From positions 62,001 through 126,000 of the forward strand of contig NZ_STGK01000013.1 in the NCBI RefSeq assembly GCF_004919105.1: 64,000 nucleotides of DNA. Direction: 5' to 3'. Position 1 is the first letter of the stretch, and every line of letters begins with the position of its first letter. Under the pieces are notes generated by a model, which saw nothing but the letters and a program-made list of their open reading frames with translations, did no database searches and was not told the DNA's origin. Made by a program: the position numbers and the translations under genes. The stretch comes from Nocardioides sp. GY 10113. Lineage in GTDB: Bacteria; Actinomycetota; Actinomycetes; Propionibacteriales; Nocardioidaceae. This document shows positions 48,054 through 57,214 of the stretch, piece by piece.

Positions 48054-48722
48054 TCAGGCCGCCGTACGCCGGAAGCGCCGGCGCCGTCGGTCCAGTTCGC
48101 CGAGCCTCAGCTCGAGCGAGGCGGTACGGCGCACCAGGCGCTCCATCTCCCGGCGCGCGTCGGCGAGGGTGGCACAGGGCGGCACCGCCGGCGGCACGGA
48201 TCCGAGCCCGAGCGACGCCGTGCCGAAGCCGACCAGCCGGCCGAACTCCCGCCACACCGTGGCCGGGTCCTCGTCCGGGAGGTCGAGCACGTGCAGCCGC
48301 TCCGGCTTGCGCACGGCGCGCTGCCAGCGCGCGACGAGTGCATCACGGCGCGCCTCCTCCCCGGGCCCGGCGCTGACCACGACCTGCACCCGGAAGGCAT
48401 GGAGGGCGTCGACCAGGAGGTCCACCTGCTCCGGAGCCGCGTCGGCGAGCATGGTCTGGGAGAAGACCAGATCCACCTTCGCCTGCTCCGCGCGCCGGAC
48501 CATGCCCACCCACCTGCCCTCGACGTCGGCGCGGCGCAAGCCCCACTCACGGTGACTGCGCAGCAGCTCGACCGCCGCCAGGAAGCTCTCCGACGAGGTG
48601 CGCGCCACCGCGGCGTAGCCGAGCTCGACGAGAGCGCGGTGGTGGTGCGCCAGCGCCGCCTCGACGGGGTCGCCGGCGCCGGGAGCGCCGACATGGATCC
48701 AGGCCTTCCGCTTCTTGCCCAT
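48054..48722 (-). CDS. Hypothetical protein, degenerate sulfotransferase-like fold
   Basis: A 222-residue soluble protein. The beginning MGKKRKAWIHVGAPGAGDPV and HHRALVELGYAAVAR resembles the start of the bacterial P-loop sulfotransferase-like family (HVGxPKTGTT), but the P-loop Lys and Ser/Thr are absent (GAPGAGDP). The C-terminus is a basic helix (ARREMERLVRRTASLELRLGELDRRRRRFRRTAA in outline). ATG 48722 is preferred to GTG/ATG at 48782. The function is unknown. Confidence 0.65.
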   Translation of the reverse strand: MGKKRKAWIHVGAPGAGDPVEAALAHHHRALVELGYAAVARTSSESFLAAVELLRSHREWGLRRADVEGRWVGMVRRAEQAKVDLVFSQTMLADAAPEQVDLLVDALHAFRVQVVVSAGPGEEARRDALVARWQRAVRKPERLHVLDLPDEDPATVWREFGRLVGFGTASLGLGSVPPAVPPCATLADARREMERLVRRTASLELRLGELDRRRRRFRRTAA

Positions 48723-48803
48723 GCCAGGCACGGTGGCATCGCCCGGTGACCGCGACGTGAATCCGCCGTGGCCGGTCGGCATCGACCCGCGGGACCTCAG
48801 ATC

Positions 48804-48817
48804 TAGAACCTGTTCTA
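48804..48817. promoter_or_regulatory. KstR-like operator (TAGAACCTGTTCTA)
   Basis: TAGAAC-CT-GTTCTA has perfect 6-bp arms and fits TnnAACnnGTTnnA. It lies 21 bp before the ketosteroid-isomerase-like gene. Same word as at 13577. Confidence 0.75.
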
Positions 48818-48838
48818 CTTTCGGCCTACGATGGCGCC

Positions 48839-49294
48839 ATGATCACCTCCGATGCCATCGTCTGGAACGCGCCGAACGACCTGCACCCGGCGCGGACCGC
48901 CTCGCAGCGCTCCTACTCCGCGGTGGCCCGCGGCGACCTGGCCGAGTGGCTCACGGTGTACGCCGAGGACGCCGTGCTCGAGGACCCGGTCGGTCCGTCG
49001 ATGTTCGACCCCGAGGGCACCGGCCACCACGGGCACGCCGGGATCTCGGCGTTCTGGGAGAAGGCGATCGCGCCGATCGAGCGGTTCGAGTTCGAGATCA
49101 TCGACTCCTTCGCCAACCCCGGCAGCAACACCTGCGCCAACATCGGGCGGATCAAGACCTCGTTCCCCGACGGCTCGTTCACCGTCACCGACCTGATCAT
49201 GGTCTACGTCGTCGACGACGACGGCCGGGTGAAGTCGATGAAGGCGTACTGGGAGCCCGAGCGGACGATGGCCAGCTTCACCGCTGCTGGCTGA
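48839..49294 (+). CDS. Ketosteroid-isomerase/SnoaL-like protein
   Basis: The 151-residue NTF2-fold protein has RSYSAVARGDLAEWLTVYAEDAVLEDPVG (helix plus Asp pair of the active-site rim), GISAFWEKAIAPIERFEFEI and VKSMKAYWEPE. The Tyr/Asp arrangement is like that of steroid delta-isomerases, and a KstR-like operator directly upstream supports a steroid role. The true reaction is inferred. A hairpin overlaps its stop. Confidence 0.85.
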   Translation: MITSDAIVWNAPNDLHPARTASQRSYSAVARGDLAEWLTVYAEDAVLEDPVGPSMFDPEGTGHHGHAGISAFWEKAIAPIERFEFEIIDSFANPGSNTCANIGRIKTSFPDGSFTVTDLIMVYVVDDDGRVKSMKAYWEPERTMASFTAAG

Positions 49295-49316
49295 CCGGCT
49301 CGGCCGGCCAGCCAGC
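49286..49316. terminator. Hairpin overlapping the isomerase-like stop codon
   Basis: GCTGGCTGACCGGC pairs with GCCGGCCAGCCAGC around a 3-nt loop with one mismatch. It lies between convergent genes and could end both. Confidence 0.65.
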
Positions 49317-49322
49317 ACCGGC

Positions 49323-50051
49323 TCAGCGCCGCCAGCCCTCGGGCCGGCGCGCCATCAGTACGCCGATGGCCGCCACGGCCAGCCCGCGCGGGGCCTCGTA
49401 GAGCAGGCCCGAGAGCCCTTGGACGGCCGGCACCGGGAGGAAGAACCCGGCCATGCCGACCAGCGTCAGCACTGCGATCCAGCGCGGCACGGCCCGGTGG
49501 CGGAGCATGCTCGCGCCGAGCAGCCCCATGCCCAGCAGCATCACCAGGCCGCCGACGGTGTTGAACAGGGCGAACGCCGTGGTGCCGATCATGTTGTCGT
49601 TCTCGGCGATCACGAACGCGGTCGCGGGGTCCTCCGCGAGGGGGTGCGCGACGAAGAGCTCCACGGTGAGGTGCCCGGCGGCGGTCACGATGTTGCCGAC
49701 CAGGTAGCACAGGAAGCCGGCGAAGCCGACCCAGCCGATGCGGGGTCGCAGCCACGCGTACATCGCGGGGAGCCCGAGGATCAGCAGGACGGTGCCGAGA
49801 CCCAGGAGGATCTGGGCGATCGGCGTGCCCGGGCTGGTCAGCGCGGCCACCGAGTGCGCCTTGCGGGCGACGATCGGGTGCAGGACGCCGCCGGCGGTGC
49901 ACAGGGCTCCGGCGAGCGCCAGCGCGACGCCGGCCGCGCGCAGTACAGTCGCGCCGGACGGGCCGCCCACCGACGGCCGGGTCTCGACACGGGCCGGCGC
50001 GGAATCAGGGGCGGGAGCGGGGATGGACTGGGGTTCACTGGTGGTGGTCAT
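49323..50051 (-). CDS. Six-helix membrane protein of unknown function
   Basis: The 242-residue protein has a Pro/Ala/Thr-rich N-terminus (1-35) and about six membrane segments (starting AAGVALALAGALCTAGGVL; others near ILLGLGTVLLILGLPAMY, VGFAGFLCYLVGNIVTAAG, FNTVGGLVMLLGMGLLGAS, WIAVLTLVGMAGFFLPV and RGLAVAAIGVLMA). I recognise no family; it is in the style of DUF4386-type proteins. It diverges from the SARP-type regulator with a 27-bp gap, so the two probably share control. Confidence 0.75.
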   Translation of the reverse strand: MTTTSEPQSIPAPAPDSAPARVETRPSVGGPSGATVLRAAGVALALAGALCTAGGVLHPIVARKAHSVAALTSPGTPIAQILLGLGTVLLILGLPAMYAWLRPRIGWVGFAGFLCYLVGNIVTAAGHLTVELFVAHPLAEDPATAFVIAENDNMIGTTAFALFNTVGGLVMLLGMGLLGASMLRHRAVPRWIAVLTLVGMAGFFLPVPAVQGLSGLLYEAPRGLAVAAIGVLMARRPEGWRR

Positions 50052-50078
50052 GGCGCCAGCGTCGACGAACGCGCTGGT

Positions 50079-53000
50079 GTGACGCTGGTGTCGGGCTGGT
50101 CGACGTCCGGGGCCGGCGCGCAGCCGGCGGTCCGGGTGCTCGGGCCGCTCCAGCTGAGCGCCGCCGACGGCACCGCGATCCCGATCGCCGCGCGCAAGCA
50201 CGCCGACCTGCTGGTCATCCTGGCCGCCGAGCGGAGCACGCGCAGCGCCGGCTACCTCTGCGAGCTGCTCTGGCGCGGCGCCCCGCCCGACAGCGCGCAG
50301 GTCACGCTCCAGGGGTACGTCTCCCGCCTGCGGCGGGCGCTGGGACCCTCCCACGGCGTGGCCATCGAGACCACCGCGCAGGGGTACGTGCTGCGCTGCG
50401 AGGCCGGCGGCACCGACCTCGACCTGCTCGACACGCTCGCCCGGGACGCCCGCGGCGCCCTCGCCGACGGCGACACCCGGCGCGCGGTCGACCTGCTCGA
50501 GACCGCGCTCGGCCTGTGGCGGGGCGAGGCGCTCGAGGACGTCGCGGACGTCGCCGAGCTCGCCCCCGAGCGCGCCCGGCTCGACGAGCTGCGCTCCGAG
50601 CTCACCGAGGCCTGCGCCGAGGGCATGCTGGCGCTGGGCCAGGCCACCCGGGCGATCACCGTGCTCGCACCGGCCCACGGCCGTCATCCGCTGCGGGAGG
50701 GCACCGCCCGCCTGCTCGCGCTCGCGCTCCGGGCGGCCGGGCGGGCGCCGGAGGCGCTCGACGTGCTCGTCGACCTGCGCCGCGGACTGCGCGACGAGCT
50801 CGGACTGGACCCGGACCCGGACACCGTGCGGGTGGAGCGGGAGATTCGCAGCTCCCCCGCCCCGGCGCCGGACCGCACCGGCGCCGCGAAGCCCGCGGCG
50901 CCGCCGGGGCCCGCACTCGGCGCCGGACCGCCGGGACGCGCCACCGACGCGGCGGCACTGGAAAGGGCCTGGCGGGAGAGCGCCGGTCGCCTCGCTGTGG
51001 TGACCGTCAGCGGGGCCGCTGGGATCGGGAAGTCGACGCTCGTCCACCACGCACTCGGGCGACACCGCGGCGCTGCGCTGCTCACCAGCGGCGTGGCCGG
51101 CGGCGGCACGGCGCCGTTCGAGACCCTCGGGCCGTGGCTGGAGCAGGCCGCGCTGGCCGGGTATGCGCCACCCAGCGCCCCGTCGGTCGCCGGCGTCGCC
51201 GCGATGCTGGCCGCGATGGTCCGTGAGTCGGGCCACCTGGTCGCCGTCGTCGAGGACGTGCAGTGGGCCGACCGGGACTCGCTGCGGCTGCTCGGCGCCG
51301 CCCTGCGGGTCCTCCGCGCACACCCGATCCTGCTCCTGCTCACCCGCCGCCCGGGGACGCTCGACGCCGACCGGGCGGCGGCGCTCGGCCTGCTCCGCGC
51401 CGTGGGGACGCACACCGACCTGACCCTGCAGCCGCTCACCCCCGACGCGGTCCGGGCGCTGGTCGGCGCCCGGCTCGGGGCCGGCGATCGCGCGACGGTC
51501 GAGGAGATCGTCACCCGCAGCCTGGGCAACCCGCTGCTGGCCGCCCAGCTCTGCGACCTGGCCGACGCCGGTGAGCCGATCACCGAGGACGCGGTGGCGG
51601 GGGTCGTCGCCTGGAAGCTCGAGTCGGTCTCCGAGCCGGCGCGACGCCTGGCCGAGGCGCTCGCCGTGATCGGTCAGCGCACCACGGCGCACCTGGCCGC
51701 TGCCGTCGCCGAGCTCGACGGCATCGACGACGTCGACGCCCGGCTCACCGAGCTCGCCCTCGCCCAGGTCGTCGAGGTGGACGGGACCGAGCTCGACTTC
51801 GCCCACGAGCTGCTGCGGCGCGCCGTGCTCGACGGCGTCGGGGCGCTGCGGCGTTGCGCGCTGCACGGGCGGGTCGCCGACGCGGTGGAGTCCGTCTCAC
51901 CGCGCGCGCTCGCAGCGATCGCGAGCCACCGCAGCGCCGCCGCGCCCGGCTCGGTGTCGCCGGCGGCGGCGCGCGCCTGCGAGCGGGCCGCCGCGGACGC
52001 GCTCGCCCGCGGGGCGACCAGCGAGGCGGCGCGCCTCGCCACCCTGGGCGCGACCCACGCCGACCCCGACGACCCGCGGCTGGCGGTCGCCCTGGACTCC
52101 CTCGCCGGCCAGGCGCACACCCGCCTCGGCGACTACGAGACCGCGGGCGCCTGCTTCGACCGGGCGGGCCGGCTGCTCGCAGAGTCGGGCGACCACGCCG
52201 GGCTGGCGCGGCTGGCCCTGCTCGCGGCCCCGAGCGGCGTCGGCGGCTTCTTCTCGGGGTACGGCGTGGTCCAGACGGGCAACTCCGACCTCCGCGGCCG
52301 CGCACTGGCCCACCGGCTCGATCTCGAGGCCGACCTGGTCGCCCGGCTGCAGGCCGCGGAGGCCGCCGACCGCGCCGCCCAGGGGCTCGCCGGGGACCTC
52401 GACCACCTCCGCGAGGCGCAGGCACTGACCGAGACCGGCAGCGCCGCGTGGGCGCAGGTCCGGCTGGCGGAGTTCATCTGCCGCTGGGAGCCGACCACGG
52501 TCGCCGACCGGGCGAAGATCGCCGACGAGCTGGCCGACCTCGCCGGCGCCGACCCCCAGGCCCGCGCCACGGCGCTGCACCTGCGCCGGGTCTGCGCCCT
52601 CGAGGCCGGCGACCTGCGGCTGGTCCGCCGCCTCTCCGCGGAGTTCACACGGGTCGCCGCGGACGGCGGACCCGACCTGCAGGCGATGCAGCTGTGGTGG
52701 CAGGTGATGCTGGCAGTGCTCCGCGGCGACTACGCCGAGTCCAACGCCCTGATGACCCGGCACCTGGAGGGCCTGGGCGCCGTCAGCCTCCCCGCGCGGC
52801 GCCTGGCCGAGGTGTCGATGGCGACCAGCCAGTCGATCGAGCTGTGGCACCGCGGACGCCTCGCGGAGTTCCTCGATCAGGCCGGCCAGCTCGCCGGCGA
52901 CTTCGACGAGGACTTCGCGATCGTGGTCGCGATGGCGTCGGCCGAGGCGGGCCAGCACGAGCGGGCGATCGGCCTCGTCGAGTCGGTCGTGGAGCAGCCG

Positions 53001-53354
53001 GGCCGGCTGCACGGCCCGCGGGTCGCGGTCCGGGTGCCGCTGCTCACCGAGGCGCTGCTCGCCATCGGCCGGGGCGCGCCGGCGCTGCGCGAGGAGGTGC
53101 GCGCGCTGGCGGCGACGCTGGAGCCGGCCACCGCCGGGTGGGGCGACGCGCTGGTCGTCCAGTGGCCGGGGCTGGTCTGCCTCGGGCCCTCGGGGCTCTA
53201 CCGCGGCACGCTGCGTGGCGTGCTCGGGCTCCCGGACGCCCACGCGACGGTGGTCGCCGCGGGCCGGCGGGCGCGGGCGCTCGGCGCCGCGCCGTACGCC
53301 GCCCGGGCCGAGGAGCGACTCAGGGGCTGGCCGTTCGTCGACGGGTCGGCCTGA
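50079..53354 (+). CDS. SARP/BTAD-type regulator with AAA ATPase and TPR-like region
   Basis: The 1091-residue regulator has the OmpR-like winged helix (about 18-100: VRVLGPLQLSAADGTAIPIAARKHADLL, GYVSRLRRALG), the BTAD domain (about 108-250: DLDLLDTLARDARGAL ... LRDELGLDPDPDTVRVEREI), an AAA_16 domain (Walker A GAAGIGKST, Walker B LVAVVEDVQWADRDSL) and a long helical repeat region to the end. It is like AfsR/DnrI-with-ATPase regulators. The start GTG at 50079 is chosen; 50088 is an alternative. The target may be the divergent membrane protein. Confidence 0.9.
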   Translation: MTLVSGWSTSGAGAQPAVRVLGPLQLSAADGTAIPIAARKHADLLVILAAERSTRSAGYLCELLWRGAPPDSAQVTLQGYVSRLRRALGPSHGVAIETTAQGYVLRCEAGGTDLDLLDTLARDARGALADGDTRRAVDLLETALGLWRGEALEDVADVAELAPERARLDELRSELTEACAEGMLALGQATRAITVLAPAHGRHPLREGTARLLALALRAAGRAPEALDVLVDLRRGLRDELGLDPDPDTVRVEREIRSSPAPAPDRTGAAKPAAPPGPALGAGPPGRATDAAALERAWRESAGRLAVVTVSGAAGIGKSTLVHHALGRHRGAALLTSGVAGGGTAPFETLGPWLEQAALAGYAPPSAPSVAGVAAMLAAMVRESGHLVAVVEDVQWADRDSLRLLGAALRVLRAHPILLLLTRRPGTLDADRAAALGLLRAVGTHTDLTLQPLTPDAVRALVGARLGAGDRATVEEIVTRSLGNPLLAAQLCDLADAGEPITEDAVAGVVAWKLESVSEPARRLAEALAVIGQRTTAHLAAAVAELDGIDDVDARLTELALAQVVEVDGTELDFAHELLRRAVLDGVGALRRCALHGRVADAVESVSPRALAAIASHRSAAAPGSVSPAAARACERAAADALARGATSEAARLATLGATHADPDDPRLAVALDSLAGQAHTRLGDYETAGACFDRAGRLLAESGDHAGLARLALLAAPSGVGGFFSGYGVVQTGNSDLRGRALAHRLDLEADLVARLQAAEAADRAAQGLAGDLDHLREAQALTETGSAAWAQVRLAEFICRWEPTTVADRAKIADELADLAGADPQARATALHLRRVCALEAGDLRLVRRLSAEFTRVAADGGPDLQAMQLWWQVMLAVLRGDYAESNALMTRHLEGLGAVSLPARRLAEVSMATSQSIELWHRGRLAEFLDQAGQLAGDFDEDFAIVVAMASAEAGQHERAIGLVESVVEQPGRLHGPRVAVRVPLLTEALLAIGRGAPALREEVRALAATLEPATAGWGDALVVQWPGLVCLGPSGLYRGTLRGVLGLPDAHATVVAAGRRARALGAAPYAARAEERLRGWPFVDGSA

Positions 53355-53366
53355 CCCACCGGGCGC

Positions 53367-53939
53367 TCAGCCGGTCGCGTCGGCCAACCACTCCACCAGC
53401 GGCCGCAGCCGCCGCCAGTCGTCCCGGACCCGGTCCAGCAGCTCGGGGGTGTGGATGAACGGCTCGAAGCCGTAGGAGCGCATCCCGAGCACGGTCTTCA
53501 TCCGGAGCAGCTCGAGTCGCGGGTGCTCCTTGTCGTAGCCCCGGGGCACGGTCTTGAGCCGCTCGCCGTGGACCTCGAAGCCACCGCGCTCGAGGTCGCG
53601 CAGGATCCGCTCCAGGACGGGTCCACGCAGGTCGTCGGCCATCGCAGCGCGCAACGCGGCCAGCCGCTCGCCGGAGGCCTCGTAGATCCCGGCGCCGACG
53701 CGGACGCCGGGGGCCGCCACCTCGACGTACCACCCGCAGGCGGGGCCGACGCCGACGAATGCGCCCTGGTGGGTCTTGTAGGGCGTCTTGTCCTTCGCGA
53801 AGCGGACGTCCCGGTTGGGCCGGAACACCTTGGCCGGCCCGAACTCCGGCTCCAGGGCGCCGGTGAGCGCCACCATCGGTGCCTTCACCTGCTCGGCGTA
53901 CACGGCCTTGTGCGCCTCCCAGAACGACTTGGTGTTGTC
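53367..53939 (-). pseudogene. DUF2461 gene cut at its 5' end by the integrated element
   Basis: The frame carries most of a DUF2461 (TIGR02453-type) protein: DNTKSFWEAHKAVYAEQVKA, VFRPNRDVRFAKDKTPYKTH, YVEVAAPGVRVGAGIYE and RLKTVPRGYDKEHPRLELLRMK. Homology begins abruptly at the conserved Asp-Asn (codons 53934-53939); the usual start (about 20 residues, including the FPxExLxFLxxLExDN region) is missing. Beyond 53940 the sequence is unrelated and leads into the integrase gene. A GTG at 53903 could still start a 178-residue product, but the native start is lost. Confidence 0.8.
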
Positions 53940-53950
53940 AACAAGCGATA
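53931..53950. other. Probable attachment-site junction (attL/attR)
   Basis: The DUF2461 homology stops here, and the sequence GTTGTCAAC (53934-53942) is near-symmetric around one base. Large serine integrases recombine inside such short symmetric words and sit beside one end of the element. The exact crossover dinucleotide cannot be set without the other junction. Confidence 0.6.
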
Positions 53951-53974
53951 TGGAAGACCAATAGAATCTGGGGC

Positions 53975-55768
53975 ATGACGCGCGACCTCAGCAGCAATCG
54001 CCCTGCCCTTCCCACGCGCCCAGCGGCATATGCACGTGTCTCTCTTGACCGAGAGGGCTTGTCAGTCGGTGTCGATGATCAGGTGCGTCAGATGGAGGCG
54101 CACGCCGAAAGCCTCGACTGGCCGAAGCCACTCATCTACTCGGACAACGACATCACGGCGTCCAGGTCCGATCGGGTAAGGCCGGACTTCGAGCGACTCC
54201 TGACGGACCTGGCCAGCGGCCAGGTGGACGGGTTGATGGTTCGGCACATCGACAGACTGTTGCGCCAGGTTCGTGACCTCGTGCGTGTGCTCGATGCCAT
54301 CGAAGCATCACCCCGCGAGGTCCAAGTCGTCCTCCTTGAGGGCGGGAGAATCGACATCTCTACATCGAGCGGTCGAACGCTTGCATACATCCTGGCCGCC
54401 GTAGCCCAAAACGAGTCCGAGGTGAAGGCCGAGCGACTGCTCCAAGCCCGCCGCCGCGATGCGCAGGCGGGCCGCGCGCACCAAGCGCTTGGGTATGGCT
54501 ACAACCGCGACCACACCATCAACGAAACCCAGGCGGACGTTGTTCGCGAAGTCGCGCGGCGCCTCCTCGAAGAGAAGGAGTCGTGGGGCGACGTCGTCGC
54601 CGACCTGAACCGGAGACGTGTGCCGACCGCTTGGGAGGGCCGGTGGACCGGCATGAGCGTGAAGAGCCTCGACACGGAGTGGGGCCGACTTCACCACCCC
54701 GACCTTCACGCGGTGATTCGCCTCCTGCGGTCAACGACAGCAGTCAAGCCCGCTGCGGTCGTGAAGGCCACGCGGACCGCCGGGGCCCACTGGACCATCG
54801 CCGATGTCAGGAAGCGTCCGGAGATCAAACTGCTCGCCGACTCCCATGTCGGCCTCACCGTCACCCAAGTGGCGCAGTTCCTGAATGCATCCGGCCTTTC
54901 CAGCCCGGCGCGCGGGTGGACCGGGACAAGCCTCCGGTCGATGATGACCCGTGGCGCACTCTGTGGGTGGCGCGACCATGCCCCAGGTCGGCGGACTTCC
55001 AAGACAAGCGAGAGCGGGCGGCCCACCGGTGAATTGGTCGCCAAGGGCGACTGGACGCCGATCCTTACGAAGAAGCAGGTCGAGCAACTACGCGCCCGCA
55101 GCAGAACCGCAGGTGAGCGCCAGACAGAAGCGCGCCACCTGCTGTCGGGTGTCCTCGTCTGCGGACGGTGTGGAAAGCCACTGGTCGGCGCGTTCTCCTC
55201 CGACCCGCGCGTGGTGGGAAAGCGCGGCGGAACCACATGGCGCTACTTGTGCCCGAAGCGGAAGAACGCGGCCTCCTCCGGCTGCGGCCTATCCGTAGCG
55301 GGCGAAGACATCGACAACATCGTGACCGGATGGGTACTGCAGGCACTTGCCGAAACAGACTTCCGCCAACGCGGATACACAACATCTGACGACCCGAGGG
55401 TGCGGCAGGCACAGGACAGGTTGGCTGGCTACCCCGACGAACAGGAGCGGCAGAACCGCTTGTTTCGGGCCGGGGCAATCGACGGCGTTACCTACGAGGA
55501 CAACATGATGGCGCTGCAGCGGAGGCAGGACGCCGACCTCACAATCGTGAACGCCGCGATGCCACGCCGACTGGCGCTGCAGGTCATTTCAGAGGCTCCC
55601 ACCAACGCCGATGATCTACTTGAGTGGTGGCTCGCGAAGGACCTGGCGGGGAGACGGCATGTTCTGCGGTCGCTTCTAGCCTCGGTGCCCCTCATGCCGT
55701 CGCCGACGGGAAAGGGGCGAGGGACTCCGCCGGTGGAGCGGCTCGGAGAGCCGAAGTTCCGCGTGTAG
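53975..55768 (+). CDS. Large serine recombinase (integrase)
   Basis: The 597-residue recombinase has an N-terminal catalytic domain (about 17-165) with nucleophile Ser23 in AAYARVSLDREG, DNDITASRSDRVRPDFERLL and GLMVRHIDRLLRQVRDL. The Recombinase domain follows (about 180-300: ALGYGYN, VADLNRRRVPTAWEG). The zinc-ribbon contains LLSGVLVCGRCGKPL (about 389-403) and YLCPKRKNAASSGCG, and the end is a coiled coil. It integrates and excises the element. The ATG at 53975 is 36 bp from the att junction, as is usual for such elements. Confidence 0.95.
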   Translation: MTRDLSSNRPALPTRPAAYARVSLDREGLSVGVDDQVRQMEAHAESLDWPKPLIYSDNDITASRSDRVRPDFERLLTDLASGQVDGLMVRHIDRLLRQVRDLVRVLDAIEASPREVQVVLLEGGRIDISTSSGRTLAYILAAVAQNESEVKAERLLQARRRDAQAGRAHQALGYGYNRDHTINETQADVVREVARRLLEEKESWGDVVADLNRRRVPTAWEGRWTGMSVKSLDTEWGRLHHPDLHAVIRLLRSTTAVKPAAVVKATRTAGAHWTIADVRKRPEIKLLADSHVGLTVTQVAQFLNASGLSSPARGWTGTSLRSMMTRGALCGWRDHAPGRRTSKTSESGRPTGELVAKGDWTPILTKKQVEQLRARSRTAGERQTEARHLLSGVLVCGRCGKPLVGAFSSDPRVVGKRGGTTWRYLCPKRKNAASSGCGLSVAGEDIDNIVTGWVLQALAETDFRQRGYTTSDDPRVRQAQDRLAGYPDEQERQNRLFRAGAIDGVTYEDNMMALQRRQDADLTIVNAAMPRRLALQVISEAPTNADDLLEWWLAKDLAGRRHVLRSLLASVPLMPSPTGKGRGTPPVERLGEPKFRV

Positions 55769-55814
55769 GGCACGTTGTTGCCGTCGACATCACGGCCGCC
55801 GTTTTCGGCAGCCG

Positions 55815-56048
55815 CTACGCCGCCTCCTGCGATGGGCCGCCGCGGCGGCGACCGGTGCCGTCCTCCCACGAGCGAAAGTCCGTCGCGAGACGATCGAGTA
55901 CCGACGCGTCAGCGACTCGCTCGGGGAGCCCCTGCGCGGCGCGGGTCGCACGCACCCGAACTTCGTAGTCGCGCATGCCTTGCATAATGCAGGCACGAAT
56001 CTCAGCCGGGGTCCTAGTGCCTACTCGTGCGGTCGTCGTCTTAAGCAT
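55815..56048 (-). CDS. Small hypothetical protein
   Basis: A 77-residue frame, mostly helical and charged: RTPAEIRACIMQGMRDYEVR, LPERVADASVLDRLATDFRSW, with a Gly/Arg-rich end. It converges on the integrase gene with a 46-bp gap. It is possibly a regulator or excision factor of the element by position; no family is recognised and no clear ribosome site is seen. The 194 bp between it and rep hold no convincing gene. Confidence 0.45.
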   Translation of the reverse strand: MLKTTTARVGTRTPAEIRACIMQGMRDYEVRVRATRAAQGLPERVADASVLDRLATDFRSWEDGTGRRRGGPSQEAA

Positions 56049-56242
56049 GGGCGGGCTATCGGCGTGTGGAACTGCCGGACAGGATCACAATCCAGAAGGA
56101 AAAGCCAGCGCTTCCCTCCCCGCCGGGTACATCGCATGGCCCCGGTGCGAGCCTCATTCATGTCGGGCAACGGCCGCCCATACGCCGCTGCGCCCTTGCG
56201 GTGCGCTGACACGTCCAACGACCCCCGCATCGCGTCGCGCCG

Positions 56243-57151
56243 TCACGCACCGCCATGGCGTGACACGTCCACCAGTCTCGGCGATGCAATCCGCGGAGCC
56301 GCGCCCATGCCTTCCAGAGCCTGATTGAGACCCCACGAGGTGAAGCGCCTCCGACCGGACATCACGTCCGTGTAGTCGGACCAGCGCATGTACCACCGGC
56401 GGCACCGGGCACAGCGACAGGAGCCGCCGCCATGCTCGGCAATCTCCGTCAAGGCGCGGAAGAGGCCAGTCGGGCCGCTCGGGGCCACCGGCGGCATGGT
56501 GAGGTAGTACGCCAAGCCTTCCGGGTCGACAACCGGAGTCACGTCGACGCTGTTGTCGGGCAACGCGACCGGCCGACCAAGTCGCCCCAACGCGACGGTC
56601 AGCGACTCGTGCCAGGCGTCTCGGAGAGTCGACTCGACCCGGATGGGGTCTGCGTCTGGCGCTGAGGGATTCATGAACGCCAAGAGGTGGTAGTGAGGGT
56701 GAAATCCTTGGTTCCCCCAAGCGACCTGAAGAGTCCGGTCGAACTTCCAGAAGCCCAGGGTTCGACGCAGCGCCGTTCCACGCCGCCCACCGTTCCAGAG
56801 ATGGTCGTATGCCGTTTCGAGCGTCTGCATTAGTGGGCCGAGGTCGTCAGAGAGACGATGCGAGAGGTTGAACGTAACAAACAAGACTCCACTGCCGACC
56901 TCGTCTGCGGCCTCAAGGCGCCATCTCAACTCGTGGCGCCGAGCGACCAGGCCAGACGCATTGCATGTGGGGCATTCCCAGACGCGGTCGCACTTTTTGG
57001 TCGGCCGCGAATCGCCATCTTTCGGGGGTGGGCCCCAAGGCGTTCGACCGCATCCCCAGACAACGCTGTCCGAGGCCATGCGTGCTGCAATCTCGCGAAG
57101 GTGGTGGAGCCGAGTGTCCGCAGTGTTCGTCATGCTGCGGGCTATCGGCAT
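56243..57151 (-). CDS. Rolling-circle replication initiator (HUH Rep)
   Basis: The 302-residue Rep has the actinobacterial plasmid Rep layout: a Cys motif KKCDRVWECPTC (Cys54, Cys60, Cys63; compare CGSVWxCPVC in relatives), GVLFVTFNLSHR (motif I), the HUH metal motif GFHPHYHLLAF (His151, His153, His155), and GLAYYLTMPP at the motif III position that would supply the nicking Tyr. A late Cys pair (CRCARCRRWY) is present. It would nick the element's origin for rolling-circle replication after excision. ATG 57151 or 57133 is the start; neither has a clear ribosome site. It is shorter than usual Reps (400+). Confidence 0.82.
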   Translation of the reverse strand: MPIARSMTNTADTRLHHLREIAARMASDSVVWGCGRTPWGPPPKDGDSRPTKKCDRVWECPTCNASGLVARRHELRWRLEAADEVGSGVLFVTFNLSHRLSDDLGPLMQTLETAYDHLWNGGRRGTALRRTLGFWKFDRTLQVAWGNQGFHPHYHLLAFMNPSAPDADPIRVESTLRDAWHESLTVALGRLGRPVALPDNSVDVTPVVDPEGLAYYLTMPPVAPSGPTGLFRALTEIAEHGGGSCRCARCRRWYMRWSDYTDVMSGRRRFTSWGLNQALEGMGAAPRIASPRLVDVSRHGGA

Positions 57152-57214
57152 GTTCTTGGCCGAGCCAGATGGCTATTCCTCTGCAGCCGAGGCCGTACCT
57201 ACCCGGTACAGATA

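Noticed and set aside
53367-53975. tRNA gene as integration target
   Set aside because: No tRNA-like cloverleaf is seen at the junction; the target is the DUF2461 coding sequence.
56021-56230. 69-codon minus frame in the element
   Set aside because: No ribosome site, odd composition and overlap with other frames; not supported as a gene.
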